Source of the DNA: Paenibacillus macerans
GTDB taxonomy: Bacteria > Bacillota > Bacilli > Paenibacillales > Paenibacillaceae
Direction of reading: 5' to 3'
Assembly: GCF_900454495.1 (NCBI RefSeq)
Contig: NZ_UGSI01000001.1
Location: 1,922,001-1,986,000 of the forward strand
DNA length: 64,000 nucleotides
The position numbers were made by a program, and so were the translations under genes. The notes beneath the pieces were generated by a model. The model ran no database searches. It saw only the letters and a program-made list of their open reading frames with translations, and had not been told where the DNA came from. Numbering within the stretch: the first letter of the stretch is position 1; every line of letters starts with the position of its first letter. Below are positions 24,214 through 33,678 of the stretch, piece after piece.

Positions 24214-25983
24214 TCATGCTTGCTTCAGCGCTGCCGCGAGCTCCGTGAAAATAACGCCCAGCGCGTGAGCGCCCGCGTCCGGATAACCGAGGCTGCGTTC
24301 GCCTACCGTGCCCGCTCGGCCCATGCGAGCGACGATATCCGCCGTTTGCCGCGCACCGCGCACCGCCGCCTCCGCCGCCTTGGCCGCCGCCGTCACGATA
24401 TCGTCGCCTTGAGCGGCGCTCTGCGTCCAGGCATCCGCGCACGGCGCGAGCGCATCGATCAGCGTCTTGTCCCCCACGACGGCGCCGCGTCCAAAAGAGC
24501 GTTCCCCCGTCGCCTGAACTCCGCGCACCGCCGCCTGCATCAGCTCGGCCATATCGGCCGTGCTCAGCCGGTCTTTGGCGCCGGCCGCTTTGCCGGCCGC
24601 CCGGAAGGCCGAGCCCCAAATCGGACCGGAGGCGCCGCCGCAATGCTCCATGATCACCAGGGAGCACGCTTCAAGAAAAGCGCCGATCCGCTCCCCGTGG
24701 CCGGCGACGAGCTCTCGCCACTCGCGCTTCAACTGCTTGAAGCCCTTGGCCACGCTCATCCCGAAATCGCCGTCTCCGGCATGGGCGTCGAGCTCGCAGA
24801 ACGGCACTTCATTTGCAATGATGATTTCGCTCATCTTGTCGACCAGGAAGATCATATTCCGCGCGTCGATCCCGTTGCCGCGAATCAAGGCGGCTTCCGC
24901 CGGGGTTTCCGCGATGTAAGAGACCTCCTCCCCGCCGCGCTTCTCCTCAAAGATATCCGCATAATCGACGCCTCCGGCGGGGCCGCTCATTGGAAAGGCC
25001 GGCGCTTCGCTCTCCGCGAACAACAAGCGCTTCAATTCAGCGTCCAGCTTCATGATCGAGACGGACGCCCCGGCCATATCGATGCTGGTCATATAATTGC
25101 CGACAAAGGTCCGGCAAATGTTCAGGCCAGGCCGCTTGACCAGCTCCCGCGTCACCGCATGATTGAGAATGTACAGCTCCTGCAAAGGCGTGGCCCCGAA
25201 GCCGTTGATCAGCAGCGCGATCTCCTGCTCCTGCCCGCCGTCGATGTGCAGATCCTTCAGCAGCGCGGCGACCATCCGCTCAGCCAGCACATCCGCAGAT
25301 GCGATGCGCTCGCGCTGGATGCCCGGCTCTCCGTGAATGCCGACGCCGAATTCCATCTCGTCCGCGGCGATGTCGAACGTCGGCGTCCCCTTGGCCGGCA
25401 CGGTGCAGGAGGTCAGGGCGAAGCCGATGCTGCGCACGCTGGAGGCGGCCTTTTCGGCGGCAGCCTTGACTTCCCGCAAACTCCGCCCCTCCTCTGCTGC
25501 CGCGCCGGCGATCTTGTGGACCAGCACCGTCCCGGCGACGCCGCGTCGGCCTACCGTGTAAAGACTGTCCTGTACGGCAATGTCGTCCTCGACCCGGACG
25601 TATTCCACTTCAATGCCATCCTCGCTCGCCAGAAAGGCGGCATTTTTGAAGTTCATCATATCCCCGCTGTAGTTCTTGATGATCAGCAAAGCTCCCCGCT
25701 CGCCGGCCGTCGCCTTGATCGCCTGATAGACCTGGATTTGGGAAGGCGAGGCGAAAACATCGCCGCACACGGCCGCATCCAGCATTCCCCGGCCCACGAA
25801 TCCGGCGTGGGCGGGCTCATGCCCGCTCCCCCCGCCGCTGATCAGGCTGACTTTGCGCTTGTTGATCCGCTTCTTCTTGATAATCTTATATTTCTTGACG
25901 AATTCAAGTTCGGGCTGCGCCAGCGCGATGCCGCCGCACATTTCCGCCACGACCGTCTCGGCCCGGTTGATGATTTTCTTCAT
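24214..25983 (-). CDS. dhaK: Dihydroxyacetone kinase, fused DhaK-DhaL form
   Basis: A 589-aa cytoplasmic kinase making dihydroxyacetone phosphate. The N-terminal DhaK domain has ISGGGSGHEPAHAGFVG and the covalent substrate-binding histidine in GIHGEPG (His217). The C-terminal DhaL nucleotide domain has the Mg-binding motif ELDAHAGDGDFG (about 397-408) and HCGGASGPIWGSAF. The fusion of both domains on one chain is the ATP-dependent type (as in Citrobacter), so no PTS DhaM partner is expected, and none is seen. It overlaps gldA by 4 bp (ATGA). Together they convert glycerol to DHAP via dihydroxyacetone. Confidence 0.93.
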   Translation of the reverse strand: MKKIINRAETVVAEMCGGIALAQPELEFVKKYKIIKKKRINKRKVSLISGGGSGHEPAHAGFVGRGMLDAAVCGDVFASPSQIQVYQAIKATAGERGALLIIKNYSGDMMNFKNAAFLASEDGIEVEYVRVEDDIAVQDSLYTVGRRGVAGTVLVHKIAGAAAEEGRSLREVKAAAEKAASSVRSIGFALTSCTVPAKGTPTFDIAADEMEFGVGIHGEPGIQRERIASADVLAERMVAALLKDLHIDGGQEQEIALLINGFGATPLQELYILNHAVTRELVKRPGLNICRTFVGNYMTSIDMAGASVSIMKLDAELKRLLFAESEAPAFPMSGPAGGVDYADIFEEKRGGEEVSYIAETPAEAALIRGNGIDARNMIFLVDKMSEIIIANEVPFCELDAHAGDGDFGMSVAKGFKQLKREWRELVAGHGERIGAFLEACSLVIMEHCGGASGPIWGSAFRAAGKAAGAKDRLSTADMAELMQAAVRGVQATGERSFGRGAVVGDKTLIDALAPCADAWTQSAAQGDDIVTAAAKAAEAAVRGARQTADIVARMGRAGTVGERSLGYPDAGAHALGVIFTELAAALKQA

Positions 25984-27122
25984 CGATGCGCCTCCTTCGC
26001 GGCTTTATACTGCTTGCCGATGCGGTCCGCCGTAGCGATCGCCGCAGCCACCTGCTCCACCGTGACCGGGAACGGCATCGAATGGATCGATTCCTCCGGA
26101 ATGCAGGCCTTCTCGGCGACTTGCCGCAGCTCGTCGTCACTGATCGAAGCGACGCCGATATCCTCCAGGCATACCGGCAAGCCCACGGAGAGACAGAAGT
26201 CGAGCACTTGCCGCATCTCTTCATCGGAAGCGTTTTCAAGCACCATTTGGGCCAGCGTCCCGAACGCTACTTTTTCCCCGTGGTAGTAGTGATGTGTTCC
26301 CTCCAAAATCGTCAGCCCGTCGTGGATCGCATGGGCGCCGGCCAAGCCGCCGCTTTCGAAGCCGAGACCGGACAGCAGGATGTTCGTCTCCACAATATTC
26401 TCCAGCGCTTGCGTCACCTGATTGGCGTCGCAGGCCGCTTTGGCTTTGGCGCCGTCCTTTAGCAGCATTTCGTAGCACAGCGTCGCCAGCGTCAGCGCCG
26501 CGTTCGTCCCCACGGCCGGCGGACAAACGCCTTCCCGGGTTCCCATCGGCAAACTGGCATTGACTCGCGAATAAGAGTTGGACGTGGCCCGAGCTTCAAA
26601 ATAAGTGGACAAAGCGTCGCCCATTCCGGAGACGAGAAAACGAGTCGGCGCCTTGGCGATCACGGTCGTATCCACCAGGACGACGCTCGGGCTTTGCTTG
26701 AAATAAGCATAATCGTCGAACGCTCCCTCCGGCGTGTACAGCACGGCGGAATGGCTGGTGGGCGCGTCCGTCGCCGCAATCGTCGGGCAGATGATCAGCG
26801 CTTCGCCCTGCGCCACGCATTTCGCGGCATCGATCGCCTTCCCGCCGCCGAGTCCGACCGTGCAAGTGCACCCCTTCTCCTCGGCGATCTGCTGCAGCCG
26901 TGCCACTTCCTGGCGCGAACATTCGCCCATAAAACCGCTTTCAACAAACGCAATTCCGAACTGCTTCGCCGTAGCGTCCAGTTTATCTTTCACGCGGGCC
27001 ACATCGTCGCGATGGGCAATCAACAGCGCGGACGTTCCGAAAGAGCGGACAAAATAGCCGAGTTGAAGCAATTCGTCCTCGCCTTGCACATACTTGGTAG
27101 GGCTGATAAACGCTTTTCTCAT
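25980..27122 (-). CDS. gldA: Glycerol dehydrogenase (NAD-dependent)
   Basis: A 380-aa iron/zinc-dependent polyol dehydrogenase. ATG 27122 is chosen because AAGGAGGAAAAG precedes it; the frame stays open far upstream, across the divergent regulator, but that part is not coding. Motifs are GLGGGKAIDAAKC (NAD binding), ICPTIAATDAPTS with the metal-binding Asp, and two metal histidines in GAHAIHDGL and HHYYHGEKVAFG. It oxidises glycerol to dihydroxyacetone. It is the first gene of gldA-dhaK and divergent from a PocR-AraC regulator. Confidence 0.94.
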   Translation of the reverse strand: MRKAFISPTKYVQGEDELLQLGYFVRSFGTSALLIAHRDDVARVKDKLDATAKQFGIAFVESGFMGECSRQEVARLQQIAEEKGCTCTVGLGGGKAIDAAKCVAQGEALIICPTIAATDAPTSHSAVLYTPEGAFDDYAYFKQSPSVVLVDTTVIAKAPTRFLVSGMGDALSTYFEARATSNSYSRVNASLPMGTREGVCPPAVGTNAALTLATLCYEMLLKDGAKAKAACDANQVTQALENIVETNILLSGLGFESGGLAGAHAIHDGLTILEGTHHYYHGEKVAFGTLAQMVLENASDEEMRQVLDFCLSVGLPVCLEDIGVASISDDELRQVAEKACIPEESIHSMPFPVTVEQVAAAIATADRIGKQYKAAKEAHR

Positions 27123-27299
27123 CTTCTTTTCCTCCTTGGTTGGATCAAAATTGGATTGATGACTTCGATTATAGACGAGAAACCGCAGCTTGATAGGGGA
27201 ATAACATGACAGGAAATTATAATTCCCAATCGTAAAATTTTGCACTTTCCCGGATAAATGGTATTCTAATGACATAAGTTCACCGGGAGGTGCGAAATC

Positions 27300-28337
27300 A
27301 TGATTCAGGAGCATCTGCGCATTCATAAAATCCTTGACATGCAAAAATGGAAGCGGCTTCAAGAGTCGCTGGCGACCGTCACAAACCTGGCCATTCTGAC
27401 CGTCGATTACAAGGGCAACCCCGTCACGAGCCACAGCGGATGCCGGCCCTTCTGCCAGCAGGTGCGCAAAGACCCGAATCTCCTGCGGTTCTGTCTGAAA
27501 TGCGACTCCCGCGGGGGACTTGAGTCCGTACGCTCCAACTCGCCTTACGTTTATCTGTGCCACTTCAACATCATCGACATCGCCATCCCGATCTCGGTGG
27601 ATGACAAATATATCGGCGCGGTGATGGCCGGTCAGGTGAGATTGTCCGATCCGGAAAACGCCCGCGAACTCGAGCAGATTCTGAGTCTGCAGGATTCCGA
27701 GCTGTACCGGATCAAACGCGCCGAACTCGGACATTTATACGACGAGCTTCCGGTCATGAGCTACGAGGAGGTCGTCAAAGTTTCCAATATGCTGTTCCTG
27801 CTGTGCAACTATATTGTGGAAGAGGCGCTGAACAAGAACCTGCTGATCGAAATGTTCGAAAAAGCGTACGGGCAAGGCGAAACTCTCAACATCTCCACCA
27901 TTCTGCCCGGCTACTCGATCAAAAATATCGAATCAATCAAAAAAGAGATGACCAACGCCATCGCCGACGCCTATTTGAAAAATGCGGACTCCGAATCCTA
28001 TGTTTGTGCGAACAAGGCGCTCCAGCCCGCTTTTGCCTACATTTACCGCAACAAAAGCGAGCAGGTCACGCTTAAGCAAATGGCGGAGCTATGCCACCTC
28101 AGTCCAAGTTATTTCAGCAGATTGTTCACCAAAGAGACAGGCGAGAATTTCACGACTTATCTGGCCAGATTGAAGATCAGTTGGGCCAAGCAACTGCTGG
28201 GGGTCACCGATATGCCCGTAGCCCAGATCAGCGATGAGCTGGGCTTTAATGAACCGGGGTATTTTATCAAAACGTTCAAGAAGTTCGAGGACATCACGCC
28301 GGCCCTATACCGAAAATATTACAAACCTCCGGTATAG
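27300..28337 (+). CDS. PocR-domain AraC-family activator of glycerol/dihydroxyacetone genes
   Basis: A 345-aa regulator starting at ATG 27300 behind GGGAGGTG. Residues about 12-175 form a PocR sensory domain with the cysteine-rich block GCRPFCQQV...RFCLKCDSRGG. PocR domains bind small diols or related polyols in the propanediol and glycerol regulons. Residues about 240-345 carry the double AraC helix-turn-helix (QMAELCHLSPSYFSRLF; AQISDELGFNEPGYFIKTFK). Divergence from gldA-dhaK, 177 bp away, strongly suggests it activates that operon in response to glycerol or dihydroxyacetone. The ligand is inferred from context. Confidence 0.9.
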   Translation: MIQEHLRIHKILDMQKWKRLQESLATVTNLAILTVDYKGNPVTSHSGCRPFCQQVRKDPNLLRFCLKCDSRGGLESVRSNSPYVYLCHFNIIDIAIPISVDDKYIGAVMAGQVRLSDPENARELEQILSLQDSELYRIKRAELGHLYDELPVMSYEEVVKVSNMLFLLCNYIVEEALNKNLLIEMFEKAYGQGETLNISTILPGYSIKNIESIKKEMTNAIADAYLKNADSESYVCANKALQPAFAYIYRNKSEQVTLKQMAELCHLSPSYFSRLFTKETGENFTTYLARLKISWAKQLLGVTDMPVAQISDELGFNEPGYFIKTFKKFEDITPALYRKYYKPPV

Positions 28338-28358
28338 AGCGGCGACGGGGTATAGCGA

Positions 28359-28877
28359 TCATTTGCCGATAAATTCCTGCACCCAATACCCGTTGTAGTA
28401 TCCGACGCCGATCAGTTTATAATTCGGGTTCAGTATGTTCGCTTTATGTCCCGGACTGTTCATCCAATCCCTTACGGCTTCCTTTGCCGATCGCTGGCCT
28501 TTGGCGATATTTTCTCCGGCATAAAGGAACGTGATATTGGACGCGTCCATCATGTCGAAGGGCGAGCCGTATTTCGGGGAAATATGATCGAAGTAATTGT
28601 TTTTGTACATATCGATCGCTTTGGTTTTGGCCATTTTGGTCAAATTGGTATGTATGATGAGCGGTTTCAGCCCCGCCGCGATTCGTTCTTTATTGACAAG
28701 CGCCACGACCTGGGACGCGTTTTCCGTTTGTATGCGGGCATAAGCCGCTGCCAATGATTGGTTGTTGGACGCAGCCGCATGAGCCGAGTTGCCGCCTCCG
28801 TGAACTGGCCCCAGCAACGTGGTCAGGAGGGAGATAAACAGCCCTGCCGTTACGATTTTTTTGCTCCGTTTGCCCAT
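28359..28877 (-). CDS. Secreted CAP/SCP-domain protein (YkwD-like)
   Basis: A 172-aa exported protein. The signal peptide is MGKRSKKIVTAGLFISLLTT with a probable cleavage after SAHA. The CAP domain follows, with VVALVNKERIAAGLKPL, DHISPKYGSPFDMM, AGENIAKG and WMNSPGHKANILN. Bacterial CAP proteins such as YkwD and spore-coat relatives are common in Bacilli; their biochemical role is mostly unsettled. ATG 28877 follows AAGGAGTTTTAGGTC. A small hairpin with AGCCGG/CCGGCT arms (28896-28916) lies right before the ribosome site. It is monocistronic and convergent with the AraC-type gene. Confidence 0.87.
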   Translation of the reverse strand: MGKRSKKIVTAGLFISLLTTLLGPVHGGGNSAHAAASNNQSLAAAYARIQTENASQVVALVNKERIAAGLKPLIIHTNLTKMAKTKAIDMYKNNYFDHISPKYGSPFDMMDASNITFLYAGENIAKGQRSAKEAVRDWMNSPGHKANILNPNYKLIGVGYYNGYWVQEFIGK

Positions 28878-29086
28878 GACCTAAAACTCCTTCTCAGCCG
28901 GATGGGTGCCCGGCTTTTTTCTCTGTTCTTGTCACATTTTAACATATAGCCGGTCCTGATGCGCGTCCAAAACATGGAAAAATTGCTTTTTTGACGCCTA
29001 TCCAATTAAACGATTGGTTGGGTAAATAGATATAAAGTTAGTTGTATGATTTACACTTTTGCCCGCCATCCGCTGAAGAGGTGTCT

Positions 29087-30720
29087 GGCTCAACCTTATA
29101 ACCCTTGCTTGCCAGCCAAGTCGCAAACCGATCGTGGGCAAGAAACGCGGAAGGGCGTTGAAAGCTTGAGGATAGGGAAGTGGGGGGAGGGACGGCAGAT
29201 CAACACTCACTGTCCGGAGACTTTGCACGATTATCCCGTTTGATCAGGTTACAGAGAGAAAGACAAGCTTGGGATAAAAAATATTTGGTGGGAAAGCAGA
29301 TAGGTTCGAGATAATTTAGACGGGTTTAGAAGAAGGAATCAGGTTTAGGGGAGGTAAAACAGACCGGACAAGAGATCAAGACAGGAGATCAAGGACAAGA
29401 CGCGAAGGAAACGAAAAGACCGTGATTTTGCTGTAGCCTGAACCCTTCCATCTGCAGCAACGCTTGAACTGTTCATGCTAATCCCTACCCATTAAGTTGA
29501 TCCGCATCAAGTAACCCCCACCGTTCAAACATCACGATCAGGCCGCAGCCGCAAGGGGCTGGTTCGGTTGGCGTGCGATCAGCCGGCGGTAAGGGATCGC
29601 CGGAATCGCCACACACATGCGCAGTAACTTCTGCCGCATCGTTTCTTCCGCTCCGGGCAGTCCTCCGGGCAGGCGCAGCCGGCGGCGTCCGGTGTATTCG
29701 TTCAGGTACGCCTGCAGATGCTTCAGCCCCAAGGCTCCATACGTACTCTTCAGCGATTCCCACGCCTCTCTCACCACTCTCCGCAAGGGCGCATACAGCC
29801 GAAAGGCCTGAGGGAACAACTGTACCGCCGATGTACGGACATCCACATGCCCGTTGATGAACTCGGTTAGCTCTTGACGGTCTGCCCTTTTTTCACCTCC
29901 CCGCTTATGCGGCACCAGGCGGATTTTGACCTGCTCCGGCTCGCCCGACTCCGTGACCGTGCAGCCGGCTACGACCGCCGAGGCGTACGGATGCGAAAGC
30001 TGACACCGGGACGGATTACGCCCATACTGATCGCTGTTCACCTTCACGTCTCCGGAGAGCAGCTCCCGGGCATCGGACTCCCCCACGGCATGGCGTATTT
30101 TGTGCAGCATCGACCAGGCGGTCTTGTAGGTGACCCGGATCACCTTGCTCAGCCGCAGCGCCGAGATGCCGCCCTCCAGCAGGAATAAATCCAGGGCCTC
30201 GAACCACTTGAGCAAGGGCAGATGCGTTCCTTCAAAAATCGTACCGACCAAAGGCGATGTTTGATGCTTGCACTTTACGCACTCGAACAAGGGGATATGC
30301 CGGGAAGTCAGACGGCTGCACCGGGTGTGAGGGCAGCGCGGGCAGACGAAGCCGTTTGGCCACTTCATCGCGATTAGCGCCTCCATGCAGTCCTGCTCGC
30401 TGTTAAAACGGCTGCTGAATGGTTGAAGTTCCGTTCCCGCAATGACTTCCATATCCGCTCGCCCCCGAATCAAGAATACACGAACATAAGTTCCATTTAT
30501 TTCATTATACCAAACACGCGTTCTCTTATCAAGCCGAAAATCTCACTTGAACCGCCTCATTTTTTCCCATCTTTTTTGTTTATTTCTCCTCTCTTTTTCG
30601 GAACCCTTGCTCTCTCCCCCCAACCCCTGTTCCATGAACGAAAGGGATAATCGTGCAAAGGCAGGCAGCAGGCGGGGACACCACGGCACAAACGTTTAAG
30701 ACATTCCCCTTTAGACAGCC
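29087..30720 (-). mobile_element. IS1595-type insertion sequence, copy 1 (right end unresolved)
   Basis: The left end, GGCTCAACCTTATAACCC at 29087, matches the terminal repeat defined by the 283-bp relic. Inner inverted repeats CTTTGCACGATTATCCC (about 29220) and GGGATAATCGTGCAAAG (about 30643) flank the transposase, as in copy 2. The right arm aligns with copy 2 up to about 30700 and then diverges, so the exact right end and a target duplication cannot be seen; about 30720 (ACAGCC) is a guess. Compared with copy 2, about 115 extra bases lie just after the transposase stop (about 29425-29535). It inserted downstream of mglC. Confidence 0.75.
29538..30452 (-). CDS. IS1595-type transposase (copy 1)
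   Basis: A 304-aa protein. Start ATG 30452 is equivalent to the copy 2 start; the ribosome site is weaker here (GGGGGCGAGC against GGGAGGTAAGC). The N-terminal zinc ribbon has CPRCPHTRCSRL and FECVKCKHQTSP. TYKTAWSMLHKIRHAVGE and the start of the ISXO2-like catalytic domain follow, ending in REAWESLKSTYGAL and LKHLQAYLNEY. Asp residues in SGDVKVNSDQYG and HVDVRTS and the Glu in REAWES are plausible catalytic DDE positions, but the spacing is compact and this assignment is tentative. It is closely similar to the copy 2 protein over its full length. Confidence 0.85.
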   Translation of the reverse strand: MEVIAGTELQPFSSRFNSEQDCMEALIAMKWPNGFVCPRCPHTRCSRLTSRHIPLFECVKCKHQTSPLVGTIFEGTHLPLLKWFEALDLFLLEGGISALRLSKVIRVTYKTAWSMLHKIRHAVGESDARELLSGDVKVNSDQYGRNPSRCQLSHPYASAVVAGCTVTESGEPEQVKIRLVPHKRGGEKRADRQELTEFINGHVDVRTSAVQLFPQAFRLYAPLRRVVREAWESLKSTYGALGLKHLQAYLNEYTGRRRLRLPGGLPGAEETMRQKLLRMCVAIPAIPYRRLIARQPNQPLAAAA

Positions 30721-30914
30721 CCCTCACCTGGCGTCGATTTATGATACTGCTCAAAACGTCTACGGTGCAAAAGGTAGATCCGCTGACCCCGCCGGATCGT
30801 GACGCCTCTGCATCGTTGACGCTTCCTCCGGCAATGGATGCTGCTTTACCCAGCCACATCAAGGCGAGTCTGCCGATTTTTTGCTGCGAAAGTTGAGTTA
30901 TAAGTCTATAATCT

Positions 30915-30942
30915 TCAAAAAAGGACGCCGCTGTGGCGTCCT
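30915..30942 (-). terminator. Rho-independent terminator of the mgl operon
   Basis: AGGACGCC/GGCGTCCT stem (30922-30942) followed on the minus strand by TTTTTTG, 24 bp after the mglC stop. It is intact although an IS lies about 200 bp beyond. Confidence 0.9.
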
Positions 30943-30965
30943 CAGAGCGTAAAACTATTCAAACG

Positions 30966-31976
30966 TTACTTCCTGCTTGCGTACTTGCGCATATCGAACG
31001 CTACGGCGGCGACGATAATCGCGCCTTTGATGATTTGCTGCCAATAAGGGCCGACGCCGACGAAAGTCAAGCCGTAGTTGATGACGGTAAAAATGAGCAC
31101 CCCGGCCATGATGCCCGGCACGGTGCCGATCCCGCCGGTAGTCGAAACGCCGCCGACGACGCAGGCCGCGATGGCGTCAAGCTCGTACATGTTCCCGTAG
31201 TTGTTCGTCGCGCCGCCGGTTCTCGCCGCTTCCAGCACTCCGGCAAGGCCGTACAGGGCGCCGGCGATCGAGTAGATCAGGATCAGGTTTCTGGCCACGT
31301 TGATCCCGGAAACCTTGGCCGCCTGCTCATTGCCGCCGATGGCGTACATGTTTTTGCCGAGCCGCGTTTTATTGAACAGAACCCACACGATAAAGCAGAC
31401 CGCAATCGCGATCAGGACGATATAAGGAATGGAGGAATTCCCGTTTCCGAACAAGCTTCCCGAACCGATCGTCGTAAAATCGCCGCGCAAACCGCCGATC
31501 GGCTGCGACTGGTTCGGCTCCGTGTCGAAATACAGCGAGTTGATCCCGTAAATCGCGACCATGGTGCCGAGCGTGGCGATGAACGGCGGAACCTTGAATT
31601 TGGAAACGATGATGCCGTTAATAAGGCCAAAAACTAAACCTACCGCAATCGCGATCAAAACCGGAACGAACAGCGGAAGCTCCGGCAAGTTCGGGAAGAA
31701 ACGCCGCGCATAATCAGCTTCTTGCAGCATGGAAGCCGACACGACCGCCGTCAAACCGACCATCCGCCCGGCGGACAGGTCCGTCCCCCCGGTTATGAGT
31801 ATAAAGGCGACGCCGAGCGCGATGATCACCCTGGTCGAGGACTGAATCAAGATGTCGCGCAGGGTATTTAATCCGATAAAGCTGGGGTCATATACGGCAA
31901 TGCCAATCAATAGTACGGCCAAAACGATATATATCGCGTTTTCGGTCACAAAACCTTGAATTTTTTTCGTATTCAT
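30966..31976 (-). CDS. mglC: Galactose/methyl-galactoside ABC transporter permease
   Basis: A 336-aa inner-membrane permease of the RbsC/MglC family with about ten helices. The conserved cytoplasmic loops include ITGGTDLSAGRMVGLTAVV and KFKVPPFIATLGTMVAIYG near the middle, then ALYGLAGVLEAARTGGATNN. The motif GGNEQAAKVSGINV is the family signature for contact with the ATPase. It is last in mglBAC, 24 bp after mglA. The start ATG 31976 has GGAGGAGAAAATC upstream. Confidence 0.93.
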   Translation of the reverse strand: MNTKKIQGFVTENAIYIVLAVLLIGIAVYDPSFIGLNTLRDILIQSSTRVIIALGVAFILITGGTDLSAGRMVGLTAVVSASMLQEADYARRFFPNLPELPLFVPVLIAIAVGLVFGLINGIIVSKFKVPPFIATLGTMVAIYGINSLYFDTEPNQSQPIGGLRGDFTTIGSGSLFGNGNSSIPYIVLIAIAVCFIVWVLFNKTRLGKNMYAIGGNEQAAKVSGINVARNLILIYSIAGALYGLAGVLEAARTGGATNNYGNMYELDAIAACVVGGVSTTGGIGTVPGIMAGVLIFTVINYGLTFVGVGPYWQQIIKGAIIVAAVAFDMRKYASRK

Positions 31977-32000
31977 GATTTTCTCCTCCTCCTTTAAGCC

Positions 32001-33512
32001 TTAATGCTGGGCCGCCAAACGCATAACTTCTTGTTCCGTGGCCTTGTATCCATCCAAAATCCCGGTCAGGCGGCCTTCGGACATAACCATGACACGGTCG
32101 GACATCCCCAGCAGTTCGGGCATCTCGGATGAAATCATGATGATGCTTTTGCCTTGCTGCGCCAAATCCGCAATAATGGTGTAAATTTCGTATTTCGCTC
32201 CGACGTCGATGCCGCGCGTAGGTTCGTCCAGCAGCAGAATATCCGGTTCGGTGAGCAGCCATCTGGCCAGCAGCACCTTTTGCTGATTTCCCCCGGAGAG
32301 GTTCATGATGAGCGTTTTGGACGACGGCGTTTTGGTCCGCAGCTTTTCAACCATCTGGTTAACCTCGGTTTTCTTCCTCCGTTCGTCCAGCAGGCCATAA
32401 GGCTTCACGTAACGTCTGAGGTTGGCGATCGCCCCGTTTTCGTGAACGGACAGCACCGGGAAAATCCCCGTCGTGCGGCGTTCCTCGGTCAGCAGGGCCA
32501 AACCGTGCTTTTTGGCTTCGCCGGCACTGCGGATTTTCACCTGCTTCCCGTTAATCGAAATCGTACCCGATTTGATCTCGCGAAGCCCAAACAACGCTTC
32601 GATCAGTTCGGTCCGCTGCGCCCCGACCAATCCGCCGATGCCGAGAATTTCCCCTTTGCGCAGTTCGAACGAAACGTCCTTGAACGACCTTGGATCGATC
32701 GACGTCAAATTTTCCACTTTCATAACGACGCCGTTCGGTACGTTGTGCCGATCCGGAAACCGCTGGGTCAAATCGCGGCCGACCATTTTGGAGATGATCA
32801 GGTCGGTGGTCATTTCCGCCGCCGGCCAGGTGCCGATCTTTTTCCCGTCGCGCATGATCGTCACATCGTCGGAGATCCGCAAAATTTCTTCCATTTTATG
32901 TGAAATGTAAATGATGGCGACGCCGCGACTCTTCAGGTCGTTAATGATGCGGAACAGATGCTCCACCTCGACGCTGGTCAAGGATGACGTCGGTTCGTCC
33001 ATCACAATAATTTGCGAATTAAACGATACGGCCTTGGCAATCTCGATCGATTGCACTTTGGAAACCGACAGCTTGCCGACGATCGTATCGGGTTGCAAAT
33101 CGATATCAAGCTGCTTAAACAGCTCTTCCGTGTCCTTGTACATCTTCTTGTGATCAATGAATTGAAAAGGACCCCATCCTATACGCGGAAAACGGCCAAG
33201 CCAAATATTTTCCATCACATTGCGGAAAGGCACCGGATGCAGCTCCTGATGAATCATCGAAACGCCGAGCTTCAAGGCATCGCTGGAATTGCCGATTTCC
33301 GCTTTTTGCCCCTTGATAAAAATCTCTCCGCCGTCCGGCTTGTAAATGCCGAACAGGCATTTCATAAGCGTCGATTTGCCCGCCCCGTTTTCGCCCATCA
33401 GCGCGTGTACGGTGCCGGGTCTCACCTGCAGCGTTACCCCGTCCAGCGCTTTAACGCCGGGAAATTCCTTGGAGATGCCCTTCATCTCCAGCATAAATTT
33501 CGGTTCAGCCAT
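32001..33512 (-). CDS. mglA: Galactose/methyl-galactoside ABC transporter ATP-binding protein
   Basis: A 503-aa protein with two fused ATPase domains, as usual for carbohydrate-uptake (CUT2) importers. The N-terminal domain has Walker A GENGAGKSTLMKCLFG, signature LSVSKVQSIEIAKA and Walker B IIVMDEPTSSL. The C-terminal domain has a degenerate Walker A region GGLVGAQRTELIEALFG, signature LSGGNQQKVLLARW and Walker B ILLLDEPTRGIDVG. It powers uptake through MglC. A stem-loop lies in the 166-bp gap after mglB. Confidence 0.94.
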   Translation of the reverse strand: MAEPKFMLEMKGISKEFPGVKALDGVTLQVRPGTVHALMGENGAGKSTLMKCLFGIYKPDGGEIFIKGQKAEIGNSSDALKLGVSMIHQELHPVPFRNVMENIWLGRFPRIGWGPFQFIDHKKMYKDTEELFKQLDIDLQPDTIVGKLSVSKVQSIEIAKAVSFNSQIIVMDEPTSSLTSVEVEHLFRIINDLKSRGVAIIYISHKMEEILRISDDVTIMRDGKKIGTWPAAEMTTDLIISKMVGRDLTQRFPDRHNVPNGVVMKVENLTSIDPRSFKDVSFELRKGEILGIGGLVGAQRTELIEALFGLREIKSGTISINGKQVKIRSAGEAKKHGLALLTEERRTTGIFPVLSVHENGAIANLRRYVKPYGLLDERRKKTEVNQMVEKLRTKTPSSKTLIMNLSGGNQQKVLLARWLLTEPDILLLDEPTRGIDVGAKYEIYTIIADLAQQGKSIIMISSEMPELLGMSDRVMVMSEGRLTGILDGYKATEQEVMRLAAQH

Positions 33513-33583
33513 CCTTTATCGCCCCTTTCTATGGTCTAATAAACTTTAGAGGCCAGTTTCGTTTCCTCCGGCATCCTATCCCT

Positions 33584-33629
33584 GTAAAAAGAACCGGGAG
33601 GTTCGCACCGTGTGGCGCTAAAGCCTCCC
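33584..33629 (-). terminator. Intercistronic stem-loop between mglB and mglA
   Basis: GGGAGG (33596-33601) pairs with CCTCCC (33624-33629); on the minus transcript GGTTCTTTTTAC follows. Such partial terminators commonly lower expression of the ATPase and permease relative to the binding protein. Confidence 0.5.
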
Positions 33630-33678
33630 ATGAACCTTATGATGATGAGAAGCGCTGCCCAGCAGGCCGCCGCATAGC

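Noticed and set aside
27123..27734. Long open frame upstream of gldA on the minus strand
   Set aside because: It runs antisense through the PocR-AraC gene; gldA has a perfect ribosome site at its own ATG 27122.
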